This document shows positions 9,780 through 16,678 of a stretch of DNA of 64,000 nt, one piece after another. The stretch is from Bog-756 sp963696495 (GTDB lineage Bacteria; Actinomycetota; Acidimicrobiia; Acidimicrobiales; RAAP-2), in NCBI GenBank assembly GCA_963696495.1, contig CAVOKJ010000002.1, positions 1,488,001 through 1,552,000 of the forward strand, written 5' to 3'. The notes under the pieces were generated by a model that worked only from the letters and a program-made list of their open reading frames with translations, was not told the DNA's origin and did no database searches. The stretch's first letter is position 1. The number at the start of each line of letters is the position of its first letter. The position numbers were made by a program, and so were the translations under genes.

Positions 9780-10841
9780 TCAGGAGGCGGCGACGAGGCG
9801 CAGATTGGGGTCGGCCCCCAGCGTGAGGGGGCTGGCGCCGCCGTGGCGCAGCCGCCACCAGCCGGCCGCCGCCACCATGGCGGCGTTGTCGGTGCACAGC
9901 GCCCGGCTGGGCAGGAACGCCCCGATGCCGGCGGCGGCGCAGGCCTCCTCGACCGTCGATCGGAGGAGGGAGTTGGCGGCCACGCCACCGGCCAGGCACA
10001 GGGCTTTCGCCCCGACATCGCCCGCCGCGGCCATGGCCCGCTCCACCAGCACGTCGACCACGGCCTGGCGGAAGGAGGCGGCGACATCGGCGGTGTCGGC
10101 CTCGGGATGCTTGCGCACCGTGTTGACGACCGAGGTCTTCAGGCCGCTGAACGAGAAGTCGTAGCCGTCGCCCGGGGTGGAGCGGGGGAACGGGAAGGCC
10201 GCCGGGTCACCGTCGGGCGCGATCCGGTCGATGGCCGGCCCACCGGGATAGCCGAGGCCGAGGAAGCGGGCCACCTTGTCGAAGGCCTCGCCGGCGGCGT
10301 CGTCGATGGTCCCGCCCAGCAGCCGGTACCGGCCGGGACCGGTCACCTCGATCAGGAGGGTGTGGCCGCCCGAGACCAGGAGCACCACGAGCGGCCACCC
10401 GAGGTCCGGCTGCTCGAGCAGGGACGCGAACAGGTGGGCCTCCAGGTGGTTGACGCCCACCAGGGGCACCCCCCAGGCCATGGCGAGTGCCTTGGCCTCG
10501 GCCACGCCGACCAGCAACGACCCGATCAGGCCGGGACCGAAGGTGACGGCCACCGCGTCGATGCCCACGCCCGAGTGGTCCGAGCCGGCCTCGTCGAGGG
10601 CCTGCGCCAGCACCGGGGTGAGCAATTCGACGTGGGCGCGGCCGGCGAGCTCGGGCACCACGCCCCCGTAGCGGGCGTGCAGGTCGATCTGGCTGCTCAC
10701 CACCGACGAGACGACCGCGGTGCCGTCGTCGACCACCGCGGCCGCCGTCTCGTCGCAGGAGGTCTCGATGCCGAGCACCCGGCGGGCACCGTCGCCGCCG
10801 GCCGCCGTGCCGTCCCTGTGGTCCTCGCCGTCGTCGGCCAT
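9780..10841 (-). CDS. tsaD: tRNA N6-adenosine threonylcarbamoyltransferase TsaD
   Basis: This 353-residue ASKHA-fold enzyme transfers threonylcarbamoyl to A37 of ANN-decoding tRNAs. It starts its core at VLGIETSCDETAAAV (about residue 22). It has the metal-binding NHLEAH at 131-136, GPGLIGSLLVG near 102, and a C-terminal CTDNAAM block carrying the metal-binding Asp. About 20 residues precede the core. It is the last of the t6A set tsaE-tsaB-rimI-tsaD, although an 86-bp gap and a -10 element right at its start suggest it also has its own promoter. Length and motifs are normal for the family. Confidence 0.96.
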   Translation of the reverse strand: MADDGEDHRDGTAAGGDGARRVLGIETSCDETAAAVVDDGTAVVSSVVSSQIDLHARYGGVVPELAGRAHVELLTPVLAQALDEAGSDHSGVGIDAVAVTFGPGLIGSLLVGVAEAKALAMAWGVPLVGVNHLEAHLFASLLEQPDLGWPLVVLLVSGGHTLLIEVTGPGRYRLLGGTIDDAAGEAFDKVARFLGLGYPGGPAIDRIAPDGDPAAFPFPRSTPGDGYDFSFSGLKTSVVNTVRKHPEADTADVAASFRQAVVDVLVERAMAAAGDVGAKALCLAGGVAANSLLRSTVEEACAAAGIGAFLPSRALCTDNAAMVAAAGWWRLRHGGASPLTLGADPNLRLVAAS

Positions 10842-10847
10842 GGGCGG

Positions 10848-10853
10848 ACACTA
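10848..10853 (-). promoter_or_regulatory. -10 element for leaderless tsaD transcript
   Basis: TAGTGT on the minus strand sits 6 nt before the tsaD ATG. There is no Shine-Dalgarno in the intervening CCGCCC. The spacing equals that at udg, yajQ and the GNAT gene. Confidence 0.5.
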
Positions 10854-10927
10854 CCGAACGGCGGTCGTCGGCCGGTTCGCGTCGCGCTCCTCCGTCGTCG
10901 CGCACCGCAGCGGCGGGACCGCGGGCC

Positions 10928-11482
10928 TCAGAGGCGGGACGTGACCGCCAGGCGCTCCGACACGGCGGCATCGATGGCCGAGAGCCGCTCGGCGTACTCG
11001 CCGGTGTCGATGTCCCGGGCCCACATGACCAGGGCGTCCTCGCCGGTCTCGGGGTAGTAGTTCGGTCGCACCCCGACCGGGGCCAGGCCGAACCGCCCGT
11101 AGAGGGCGATGGCCGGCCCGTTCCCCACCCGCACCTCCAGCGTGAGGTGGTGGGCCCCACGGGCCAGCCCGGTGCGGACGAGGTCCGACAGGATGGCGGC
11201 CCCCAGGCCCCGACCCTGCCATGCCGGGTCGACGGCGATGTTGTTCACGTGCGACTCGTCGTCGATGAACATCTGGCCGGCGAATCCGACGACGCGGTCG
11301 CCCACCCATGCGGCGCGGTACGAGCGGGACTTCCGCTGGGCGAGCTCCTCCACGAAGAGCCGGTGGGACCACGGCTGGGGGAACACCGCCTCCTCGATCC
11401 GCAGGACGCCCTTCAGGTCCTTCGACCGCATGGGGGCGATGACCACCGGGACCGGCCCGTCGGGGACGCCGCCGGCGCTCAC
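10928..11482 (-). CDS. rimI: [Ribosomal protein S18]-alanine N-acetyltransferase RimI-like GNAT
   Basis: This 184-residue GNAT-fold acetyltransferase contains the acetyl-CoA loop QGRGLGAAIL, preceded by VNNIAVDPAW, and the motif GRFGLAPVGVRPNYYPETGEDALVM typical of RimI. In many bacteria rimI sits between tsaB and tsaD, as here. RimI acetylates the N-terminal alanine of S18, and other N termini are likely targets in actinobacteria. The GTG at 11482 overlaps the tsaB stop as GTGA. About 18 residues precede the start of the GNAT fold. Upstream in-frame sequence is inside tsaB and is rejected. Confidence 0.88.
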   Translation of the reverse strand: MSAGGVPDGPVPVVIAPMRSKDLKGVLRIEEAVFPQPWSHRLFVEELAQRKSRSYRAAWVGDRVVGFAGQMFIDDESHVNNIAVDPAWQGRGLGAAILSDLVRTGLARGAHHLTLEVRVGNGPAIALYGRFGLAPVGVRPNYYPETGEDALVMWARDIDTGEYAERLSAIDAAVSERLAVTSRL

Positions 11483-12297
11483 CCGGGTGGCACGTTCCCC
11501 GGGGCCGGCGGGCGGGGGGCCCGTTGCTCCCAGTTGATGCGGGCATCGGCGGGTCGCCGGTAGTCGGGCACCACCTCGGACGCCGGCAGCGTCGGGACGC
11601 CACGGGCGAGGCGGTCGAGGGCGAGCCGCGCCTGGACCAGGGGGGGCGGCGCCGCCAGCTCGTCCGCCCATCGGAGGTCGAGCGAGCCGTGCACGGCGAG
11701 CAGGTGGCGGTAGCGAATCGCCCCGTCGCCCACCACCATCACCCGGCCGGCGTCAGCGGCCAGGGCGATCAGCCACTCCTCCAGCACGTCGGGCCCGATG
11801 GGCTCGGGCCGGTCGTCGCGGACGGAGCCGGGATCGGCCCGGGGTGACCGGGCCGGGGCGCGGCCGGACCGGGGGGCCACCGACGCACCACCGAACCGGT
11901 AGGCGGCGGCGAACACCTCACTCCGTCGGGCGTCCACCACCGAGGCGACCACGCCCACCTCGGCGCCGGTCGGCGCGGCCCGGTCGAGCACGGCGGCGGC
12001 GAGGACGTCCAGGCTGCTCACGCCCAACACCCCGATGCCGAGCGCCTGCGCCAGCGCCTTGGCCGTCGCCACCCCCACCCGCAGTCCGGTGAACAGCCCG
12101 GGGCCCACGTCGACGGCGATCCGGTCGATGTCGGTCACCGCGCACCCCGACACCGCGCAGATCTCCTCGATCGCCGGGGCGAGCAGCTCGGCGTGGGCCC
12201 TCCCTCCGTGGTGGACGCGTTCGGCGGCGGCGCCGTCGTCCCGGATCAGGGCCACCCCCACCATGTCCGTCGCCGATTCGATGGCCAGGAGGGTCAC
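11479..12297 (-). CDS. tsaB: tRNA threonylcarbamoyladenosine biosynthesis protein TsaB
   Basis: This protein of about 272 residues belongs to the ASKHA superfamily. It begins TLLAIESATDMVGVALI and carries DRIAVDVGPGLFTGLRVGVA, the TsaB signature. TsaB is the inactive-site partner that scaffolds TsaD and TsaE in the t6A complex. The GTG at 12297 overlaps the tsaE stop as GTGA; a GTG five codons upstream is also possible. Residues from about 145 to 170 are Arg/Pro/Asp-rich and look like an insertion relative to shorter TsaB proteins. It overlaps rimI downstream by the same GTGA arrangement, so tsaE, tsaB and rimI are tightly coupled. Confidence 0.9.
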   Translation of the reverse strand: MTLLAIESATDMVGVALIRDDGAAAERVHHGGRAHAELLAPAIEEICAVSGCAVTDIDRIAVDVGPGLFTGLRVGVATAKALAQALGIGVLGVSSLDVLAAAVLDRAAPTGAEVGVVASVVDARRSEVFAAAYRFGGASVAPRSGRAPARSPRADPGSVRDDRPEPIGPDVLEEWLIALAADAGRVMVVGDGAIRYRHLLAVHGSLDLRWADELAAPPPLVQARLALDRLARGVPTLPASEVVPDYRRPADARINWEQRAPRPPAPGNVPPG

Positions 12298-12863
12298 GTC
12301 GCCGACCGCCACCGGGCCAGGGCGCCGACCAGGGCGCTCCACCGGCCCGACCAGGCCCCACCGTCGGGGGCCAGCGTGATCACCCGCTCGAGGTCGTCCC
12401 CACCGGCGGCGAGGTGCACGGTCAGGGAGCCGTCGCCGAGGACGGGCCGGGCCGCGTCACCCCACTCGACGAGCGCGACGGCGCCGTCGTCCACCAGCTC
12501 GCCGAGGCCCAGGTCGACGATCTCGCTGCGGTGGTCGAGCCGGTAGACGTCGGCGTGGACCAGGGTCCCGATCGCCCGGTGCCCCTCCCCGCCACCGGGT
12601 GCGGCGGGACGACTCGCCGACGGGCCCCGGCCCGACGGGTCCCGGCCCGACTGGTCCCGGCTCACCGGGTACTGGCGCACCAGGGTGAAGGTGGGGCTGG
12701 TGATCGGTTCGGCCACCCCGAGGCCGGCCCCGAAGCCCTGGGCGAACGTGGTCTTGCCGGCGCCGAGGTCGCCGACTAGCAGCAGGACGTCCCCGGGGAC
12801 GCAGAGCCGGGCGATGGACCCGGCCACGTCGCGGGTCTCCTCGGGACCGGTGGTCACCACCAC
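12294..12863 (-). CDS. tsaE: tRNA threonylcarbamoyladenosine biosynthesis ATPase TsaE
   Basis: This 189-residue P-loop protein has Walker A GDLGAGKTT at 31-39, then the switch region ITSPTFTLVRQY and HADVYRLD (Walker B-like). The C-terminal block GAVALVEWGD is typical of TsaE. TsaE hydrolyses ATP to reset the TsaB-TsaD complex. An insert of about 25 residues after the switch region (SGRDPSGRGPS-like) is encoded by a 15-bp tandem repeat and sits between conserved blocks. Translation starts at a GTG. It is the first gene of the tsaE-tsaB-rimI overlapped set. Confidence 0.92.
   Translation of the reverse strand: MVVTTGPEETRDVAGSIARLCVPGDVLLLVGDLGAGKTTFAQGFGAGLGVAEPITSPTFTLVRQYPVSRDQSGRDPSGRGPSASRPAAPGGGEGHRAIGTLVHADVYRLDHRSEIVDLGLGELVDDGAVALVEWGDAARPVLGDGSLTVHLAAGGDDLERVITLAPDGGAWSGRWSALVGALARWRSAT
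12619..12663. repeat. Three 15-bp tandem repeats inside tsaE
   Basis: Copies at 12619-12633, 12634-12648 and 12649-12663 follow GACGGGYCCCGGCCC with few substitutions. They encode the SGRDP-type insert of TsaE in frame, so copy-number change would alter only insert length. Confidence 0.85.
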
Positions 12864-12950
12864 CGTGGAGGCCGGTCGGCCGACCCGCCCGTCGCCCCGG
12901 TCGTCGCCCTCGCTCGTCCCCCGGGTCGCGCTCGCCCGGGCCGCGCCCGG

Positions 12951-13520
12951 TCACGAGCTCCATCCCAAGAGCTGCTTGGCCCGGATGAGGTCGGCCCGCA
13001 TCTCCGCCACCACGACGCCGCCGGAGCGGAGCGCGGCGGCCGGGTGGTAGGTGGGCACCAGCTGACGCCCACCGATGGGGTAGGCCCTCCCCCGCACCTT
13101 GGTGATCCCCTGGTCGGTGTCGAGCAGGAGCTTGGTGGCGAAGTTCCCGAGGGTCACCACCACCACCGGCCCGATCAACCGGAGCTGGGCCTCGAGGTAG
13201 GGCCGGCACGAGGCGATCTCGTCCGGCTTCGGGTCGCGGTTCTCGGGGGGACGGCACTTGACCACGTTGGCGATGTAGCAACGCGACCGGTCGACCCCCA
13301 GCTCCTCGAGGAGCAGTCGGTCGAGCAGCTTGCCCGATCGACCGACGAAGGGCTCACCCTGGAGGTCCTCGTCGCGGCCCGGCGCCTCGCCCACGAACAT
13401 GAGGTCGGCGTCCGGGTCACCCACCCCGAACACGACCTGGGTCCGGCCGGCCGAGAGCGGGCACCGGGTGCAGCCGGACGCCTCGTGGGCGAGCTCGGCC
13501 AGTTCGGTCCCCTTGGCCAC
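12951..13520 (-). CDS. Family 4 uracil-DNA glycosylase (Fe-S)
   Basis: This 189-residue protein has the family-4 (UdgA/SPO1-type) layout. Cys17 and Cys20 (CTRC), Cys89 and Cys105 are placed to bind a [4Fe-4S] cluster. Motif A is VGEAPGRDED at 43-52, and the later motif VPTYHPAA matches the HP catalytic region. It excises uracil from DNA as the first step of base-excision repair. The GTG at 13520 is chosen because TACCAT lies 6 nt upstream. The gene ends 87 bp before tsaE. The intergenic DNA between them has no recognised signal. Confidence 0.92.
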   Translation of the reverse strand: MAKGTELAELAHEASGCTRCPLSAGRTQVVFGVGDPDADLMFVGEAPGRDEDLQGEPFVGRSGKLLDRLLLEELGVDRSRCYIANVVKCRPPENRDPKPDEIASCRPYLEAQLRLIGPVVVVTLGNFATKLLLDTDQGITKVRGRAYPIGGRQLVPTYHPAAALRSGGVVVAEMRADLIRAKQLLGWSS

Positions 13521-13526
13521 CGCCGC

Positions 13527-13532
13527 ATGGTA
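13527..13532 (-). promoter_or_regulatory. -10 element for leaderless uracil-DNA glycosylase transcript
   Basis: TACCAT on the minus strand ends 6 nt before the GTG start, with no Shine-Dalgarno. This is the same hexamer as the groES -10. Confidence 0.5.
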
Positions 13533-13559
13533 CCGCCCACCCGGCCCGGGCCGGTCGGG

Positions 13560-14744
13560 TCAGGAGGGGTCACCGGACGGATCCCCGGTCAGGACGCGGG
13601 GCACCCGCGGCCCGATGGCGCACAGCACCTCGTAGGGGATGGTGCCGAGGAGGTCGGCCCACTCGGTGGCGGTGATCTCCTCGTGTCCCTGGCGACCGAG
13701 CAGCACCACCTCGTCGCCCACCTCGACCGGCGCCGTCCCCACCGGACCGCAGTCGACCACGATCTGGTCCATGGTCACCACGCCGGCCAAGGGACGGCGG
13801 ACGCCGCGCACCAGCACCTCGGCCCCGGTGTCGAACAGCCGACGGGGCACGCCGTCGGCGTACCCGATGGGCACGGTGGCGACCGTCGACCGGGAGGCCA
13901 GCGGCCGCCGCCGCCCGTAGGAGGGGCGCTCACCGGGGTCGAGGTCCCGCACGTAGGTGACCTGGCTGCGCAGCGACAGGACCGGCTCCAGCCGGAGCCC
14001 TCCGGTGGCGTCCGTCAGCTCGGCGGCCAGCGACGGGGTCGGGGCGACCCCGTAGACGGCGATGCCGCAGCGGACCATGTCGCGTCGGGACCCGGGCGCC
14101 CGGATGGCGCCCGCCGAGTTGGCCGCGTGCGTCATCGGGGGCCGGTGGCCGGCGGCGGCCAGGGCCCGGAGCGAGTCGTCGAACCGCTGCAGCTGCAGGG
14201 CGGTGAACTGGCGGTCGAGCGGGTCGTCCCCGTCGGCCACGGCCAGGTGGGTCCACACGGCCCCCAGCTCCAGCCGGTCGTCGCCGACGACGGCGTCGGC
14301 CAGGCCAGGCAGGTCCCCGGGATCGGCGCCCACCCGGTGCATGCCCGTGTCCACCTTGAGATGGACCGCCACCGGTGGGGAGCCGACGTCGGCGACCGCA
14401 CGGCCGAGCGCCTCGAGGCCCCCGCCGGTGTAGACGGTGGGCACCAGGCGCCGGGCCACCGCCTCGGCCATGGCGTCGACGGGCGGCTCGGAGAGCAGGA
14501 GGATCGGTGCACCGATGCCGGACTCACGCAGCGCCACCCCCTCTTCGACCAGGGCCACCGCCAACCAGGAGGCGCCGCCGCCGAGCGCCGCCCGGGCCAC
14601 GGCCAGGTCACCGTGGCCGTAGCCGTCGGCCTTCACCACCGCGCACAGCGCCGCCGGGGCGCACAGGCGCCGCAGCAGTCCGGCATTGTGCGCCACGGCG
14701 TCGAGATCGACGGTGGCCCACGCCGGCCGCCACCGCTCAGCCAC
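13560..14744 (-). CDS. alr: Alanine racemase (PLP-dependent)
   Basis: This 394-residue fold-type III PLP enzyme makes D-alanine for peptidoglycan. The PLP lysine sits in VVKADGYGHG (about residue 38). The second catalytic base tyrosine is in VPIGYADGVPR, and VHLKVDTGMHRVG and THAANSAG are further family blocks. The start is ambiguous: GTG codons occur at 14744, 14750 and 14753, all overlapping the end of nnr by a few bases. I use 14744, which best matches family N termini. The overlap implies coupling with nnr, so cell-wall and cofactor-repair genes share a transcript. Confidence 0.93.
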   Translation of the reverse strand: MAERWRPAWATVDLDAVAHNAGLLRRLCAPAALCAVVKADGYGHGDLAVARAALGGGASWLAVALVEEGVALRESGIGAPILLLSEPPVDAMAEAVARRLVPTVYTGGGLEALGRAVADVGSPPVAVHLKVDTGMHRVGADPGDLPGLADAVVGDDRLELGAVWTHLAVADGDDPLDRQFTALQLQRFDDSLRALAAAGHRPPMTHAANSAGAIRAPGSRRDMVRCGIAVYGVAPTPSLAAELTDATGGLRLEPVLSLRSQVTYVRDLDPGERPSYGRRRPLASRSTVATVPIGYADGVPRRLFDTGAEVLVRGVRRPLAGVVTMDQIVVDCGPVGTAPVEVGDEVVLLGRQGHEEITATEWADLLGTIPYEVLCAIGPRVPRVLTGDPSGDPS

Positions 14745-16128
14745 GCCCACCACCGTGGCCCCGCTCCGGTGGTCGCAGGTCGAGCAACACCCGGGCCACC
14801 AGCTCGGGGAGGTCACCGGCGACCAGCCCCTCGCCCAACCCCCGGGCACCGGCCCGGCCGTGCACGTGGGCGCCGAGCGCGGCCGCCTCCAGCGGGTCCA
14901 CCCGGCGCGCCAGCAGGGCGGCGATCACACCGGAGAGGACGTCACCCGTTCCGGCGGTGGCCAGGGCCGTGGTGCCGGCCACGGCCAACCGCACCCGGCC
15001 GTCGGGATGGGCCACGGCGGTGGTCGGTCCCTTCACCAGGGCGACGGCGCCCGACGCACGGGCCAGACGACGGGCGGCGTCGATGCGGTCCGGTCCCGGT
15101 TCTGTCCCCATCAGCCGGCCGTACTCACCGTCGTGGGGGGTGAGCACCACCGGAGACCTCGCCGTCAGGGTTGCGGCCCCCTCCAGCCTGCCGAGGGCAT
15201 GGAGCCCGTCGGCATCGACCACCACCGGCACCGGCGACTCGGCCACGAGGCGCGCCACCTCGGCGGCGGTGCCCGCCTGGCGCCCGAGGCCCGGTCCGAC
15301 GACGACGGCCGCGCACCGCGACGCGGCCTCCAGGGCCGGTGACGACCAGCCCTCGCCGGGCAGCGAGACGCTCACCGCCTCGGTGGCCGGTGACGCGGCC
15401 AGCTCGGCCCCCGGCACACCCAGTCGGACCATGCCGGCCCCGGCACGGTAGGCGGCGCGGGCGGCCATGCCGGCGGCCCCGGTCATCCCCGGCGAACCGG
15501 CGACCACCAGGACGGCGGCGGACCACTTGTTGCCCCCGTGCCGGCGGGAGGGCACGAGGGATGCCACGTCGCCGTCCTCCACGACGGCGACGTCGTGGCG
15601 GCCGGCGGGCAGGCCGATGTCGGCCACGACGACCCGTCCGGCCAGGCCGGCACCGTCCCCCTGGAGCAGCCCGGGCTTGAGCGCCACGAACGTCACCGTG
15701 CAGTCGGCGGCCACCGGGGCACCCGAGGCCACCCCGGTGTCACCGTGCACCCCAGAGGGGATGTCGACGGCCAGGACCGTCGTGCCCGCCGCCACCGCGG
15801 GGAACCGGTACTCGCCCCGGAAGCCGGTGCCGAAGGCGGCGTCGACCACCAGGTCGGCCGGTCCGATGGGGGCCGACGAGCCCGCCTCGACCACCGTGAC
15901 CAGCGCTCCCCGACCGGCCAGGACCCGACCGGCCACCCGGCCGTCGGCGCCGTTGTTCCCCGGCCCGGCCACCACCACGACCCTGCGGCCGTACCCGCCA
16001 CCCAGGAGACCGAGGGCGGTCGAGGCCACGGCGGCGCCGGCCCGGCCCACCAGGACGTCGAGCGGGGTCGTCCCGGCGGCGGCGGCGTCGACGGCGTTCA
16101 TCTCCGAGACGGTGAGAACCGGTTGCAT
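14737..16128 (-). CDS. nnr: Bifunctional NAD(P)H-hydrate epimerase / ADP-dependent NAD(P)H-hydrate dehydratase
   Basis: This 463-residue fusion repairs damaged NADH and NADPH hydrates. The N-terminal YjeF_N epimerase half carries VVVVAGPGNNGADGRVAGR and VVDAAFGTGFRG. The C-terminal ribokinase-like dehydratase half carries GGNKWSAAVLVVAGS, VVLTPHDGEYGRL and the catalytic loop ALATAGTGDVLSGVIAALLA. The ATG at 16128 begins MQPVLTVSEMNAVDA, the usual N terminus. A TAGCGT -10 element overlaps the acpS stop 7 nt upstream, suggesting a leaderless promoter in addition to read-through from acpS. The gene overlaps alr by several bases. Confidence 0.94.
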   Translation of the reverse strand: MQPVLTVSEMNAVDAAAAGTTPLDVLVGRAGAAVASTALGLLGGGYGRRVVVVAGPGNNGADGRVAGRVLAGRGALVTVVEAGSSAPIGPADLVVDAAFGTGFRGEYRFPAVAAGTTVLAVDIPSGVHGDTGVASGAPVAADCTVTFVALKPGLLQGDGAGLAGRVVVADIGLPAGRHDVAVVEDGDVASLVPSRRHGGNKWSAAVLVVAGSPGMTGAAGMAARAAYRAGAGMVRLGVPGAELAASPATEAVSVSLPGEGWSSPALEAASRCAAVVVGPGLGRQAGTAAEVARLVAESPVPVVVDADGLHALGRLEGAATLTARSPVVLTPHDGEYGRLMGTEPGPDRIDAARRLARASGAVALVKGPTTAVAHPDGRVRLAVAGTTALATAGTGDVLSGVIAALLARRVDPLEAAALGAHVHGRAGARGLGEGLVAGDLPELVARVLLDLRPPERGHGGGRG

Positions 16129-16135
16129 GGACCGA

Positions 16136-16141
16136 ACGCTA
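16136..16141 (-). promoter_or_regulatory. -10 element for leaderless nnr transcript, overlapping acpS stop
   Basis: TAGCGT on the minus strand lies 7 nt before the nnr ATG, and its first three bases are the TAG stop of acpS. No Shine-Dalgarno precedes the ATG. Confidence 0.48.
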
Positions 16142-16678
16142 CGGCGTGGCCGGGGGGTGGGCGAGCACCGGTGGGTCGGCGGCGAGCACCGGTGGGTCGG
16201 CGGCGGGCGCACGGGCCTCCGCCCCCTCGGCGACGACCACCGCCAGGGCGACCTGGTCGGTGTGGGTGAGGGCGAGGTGCCAGCGGACGACGCCGGCGGC
16301 GGCGGCCAGATCCTGCGCGGCGCCGTGGAGGACCAGCCGGGGTGCCCCGAGTCCCTCCCGCACCACCTCGACGTCGTGGAAGGCAAAGGCGCCGAGGCCC
16401 ACGCCGAGCGACTTCATCGTGGCCTCCTTGGCGGCGAACCGGGTGGACAGACGGGGCACCGGATCTACCGCCGCCCGTGCGTAGGCGAGCTCGCCGCCGG
16501 TGAACAGCCGGTCACACAGCCGGTGGCGCCGTCGGAGCGTCCCGGCGAAACGGTCGAGGTCGACGGCGTCGATCCCGATGCCCACGACCCGGCCGGCCCG
16601 GCCCACCGCATCGGCGAGCTCGGCGGTGATGCCCGTTGCCGCCGCGGCCAACGCAGCGGCCCGGTCCGCTCCGGTCAC
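16139..16678 (-). CDS. acpS: Holo-[acyl-carrier-protein] synthase
   Basis: The family core runs from GRVVGIGIDAVDLDRF (about residue 32) through FTGGELAYA and RFAAKEATMKSLGVG to HLALTHTDQVALAVVV, the set of motifs that bind Mg-CoA and phosphopantetheinylate ACP. At 179 residues it is longer than the usual ~120-130. About 34 Ala-rich residues precede the core and about 25 follow it. The GTG at 16678 overlaps the glmS stop as GTGA; a later internal start at VVGIGID cannot be excluded. The C-terminal tail contains the repeat AADPPVL encoded by a perfect 21-bp tandem duplication. Confidence 0.88.
   Translation of the reverse strand: MTGADRAAALAAAATGITAELADAVGRAGRVVGIGIDAVDLDRFAGTLRRRHRLCDRLFTGGELAYARAAVDPVPRLSTRFAAKEATMKSLGVGLGAFAFHDVEVVREGLGAPRLVLHGAAQDLAAAAGVVRWHLALTHTDQVALAVVVAEGAEARAPAADPPVLAADPPVLAHPPATP
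16161..16202. repeat. Perfect 21-bp tandem duplication in acpS 3' end
   Basis: Two identical 21-bp units (16161-16181 and 16182-16202) encode two copies of a seven-residue AADPPVL-type repeat at the C terminus of AcpS, outside the catalytic core. A recent slippage or duplication is likely. Confidence 0.9.
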
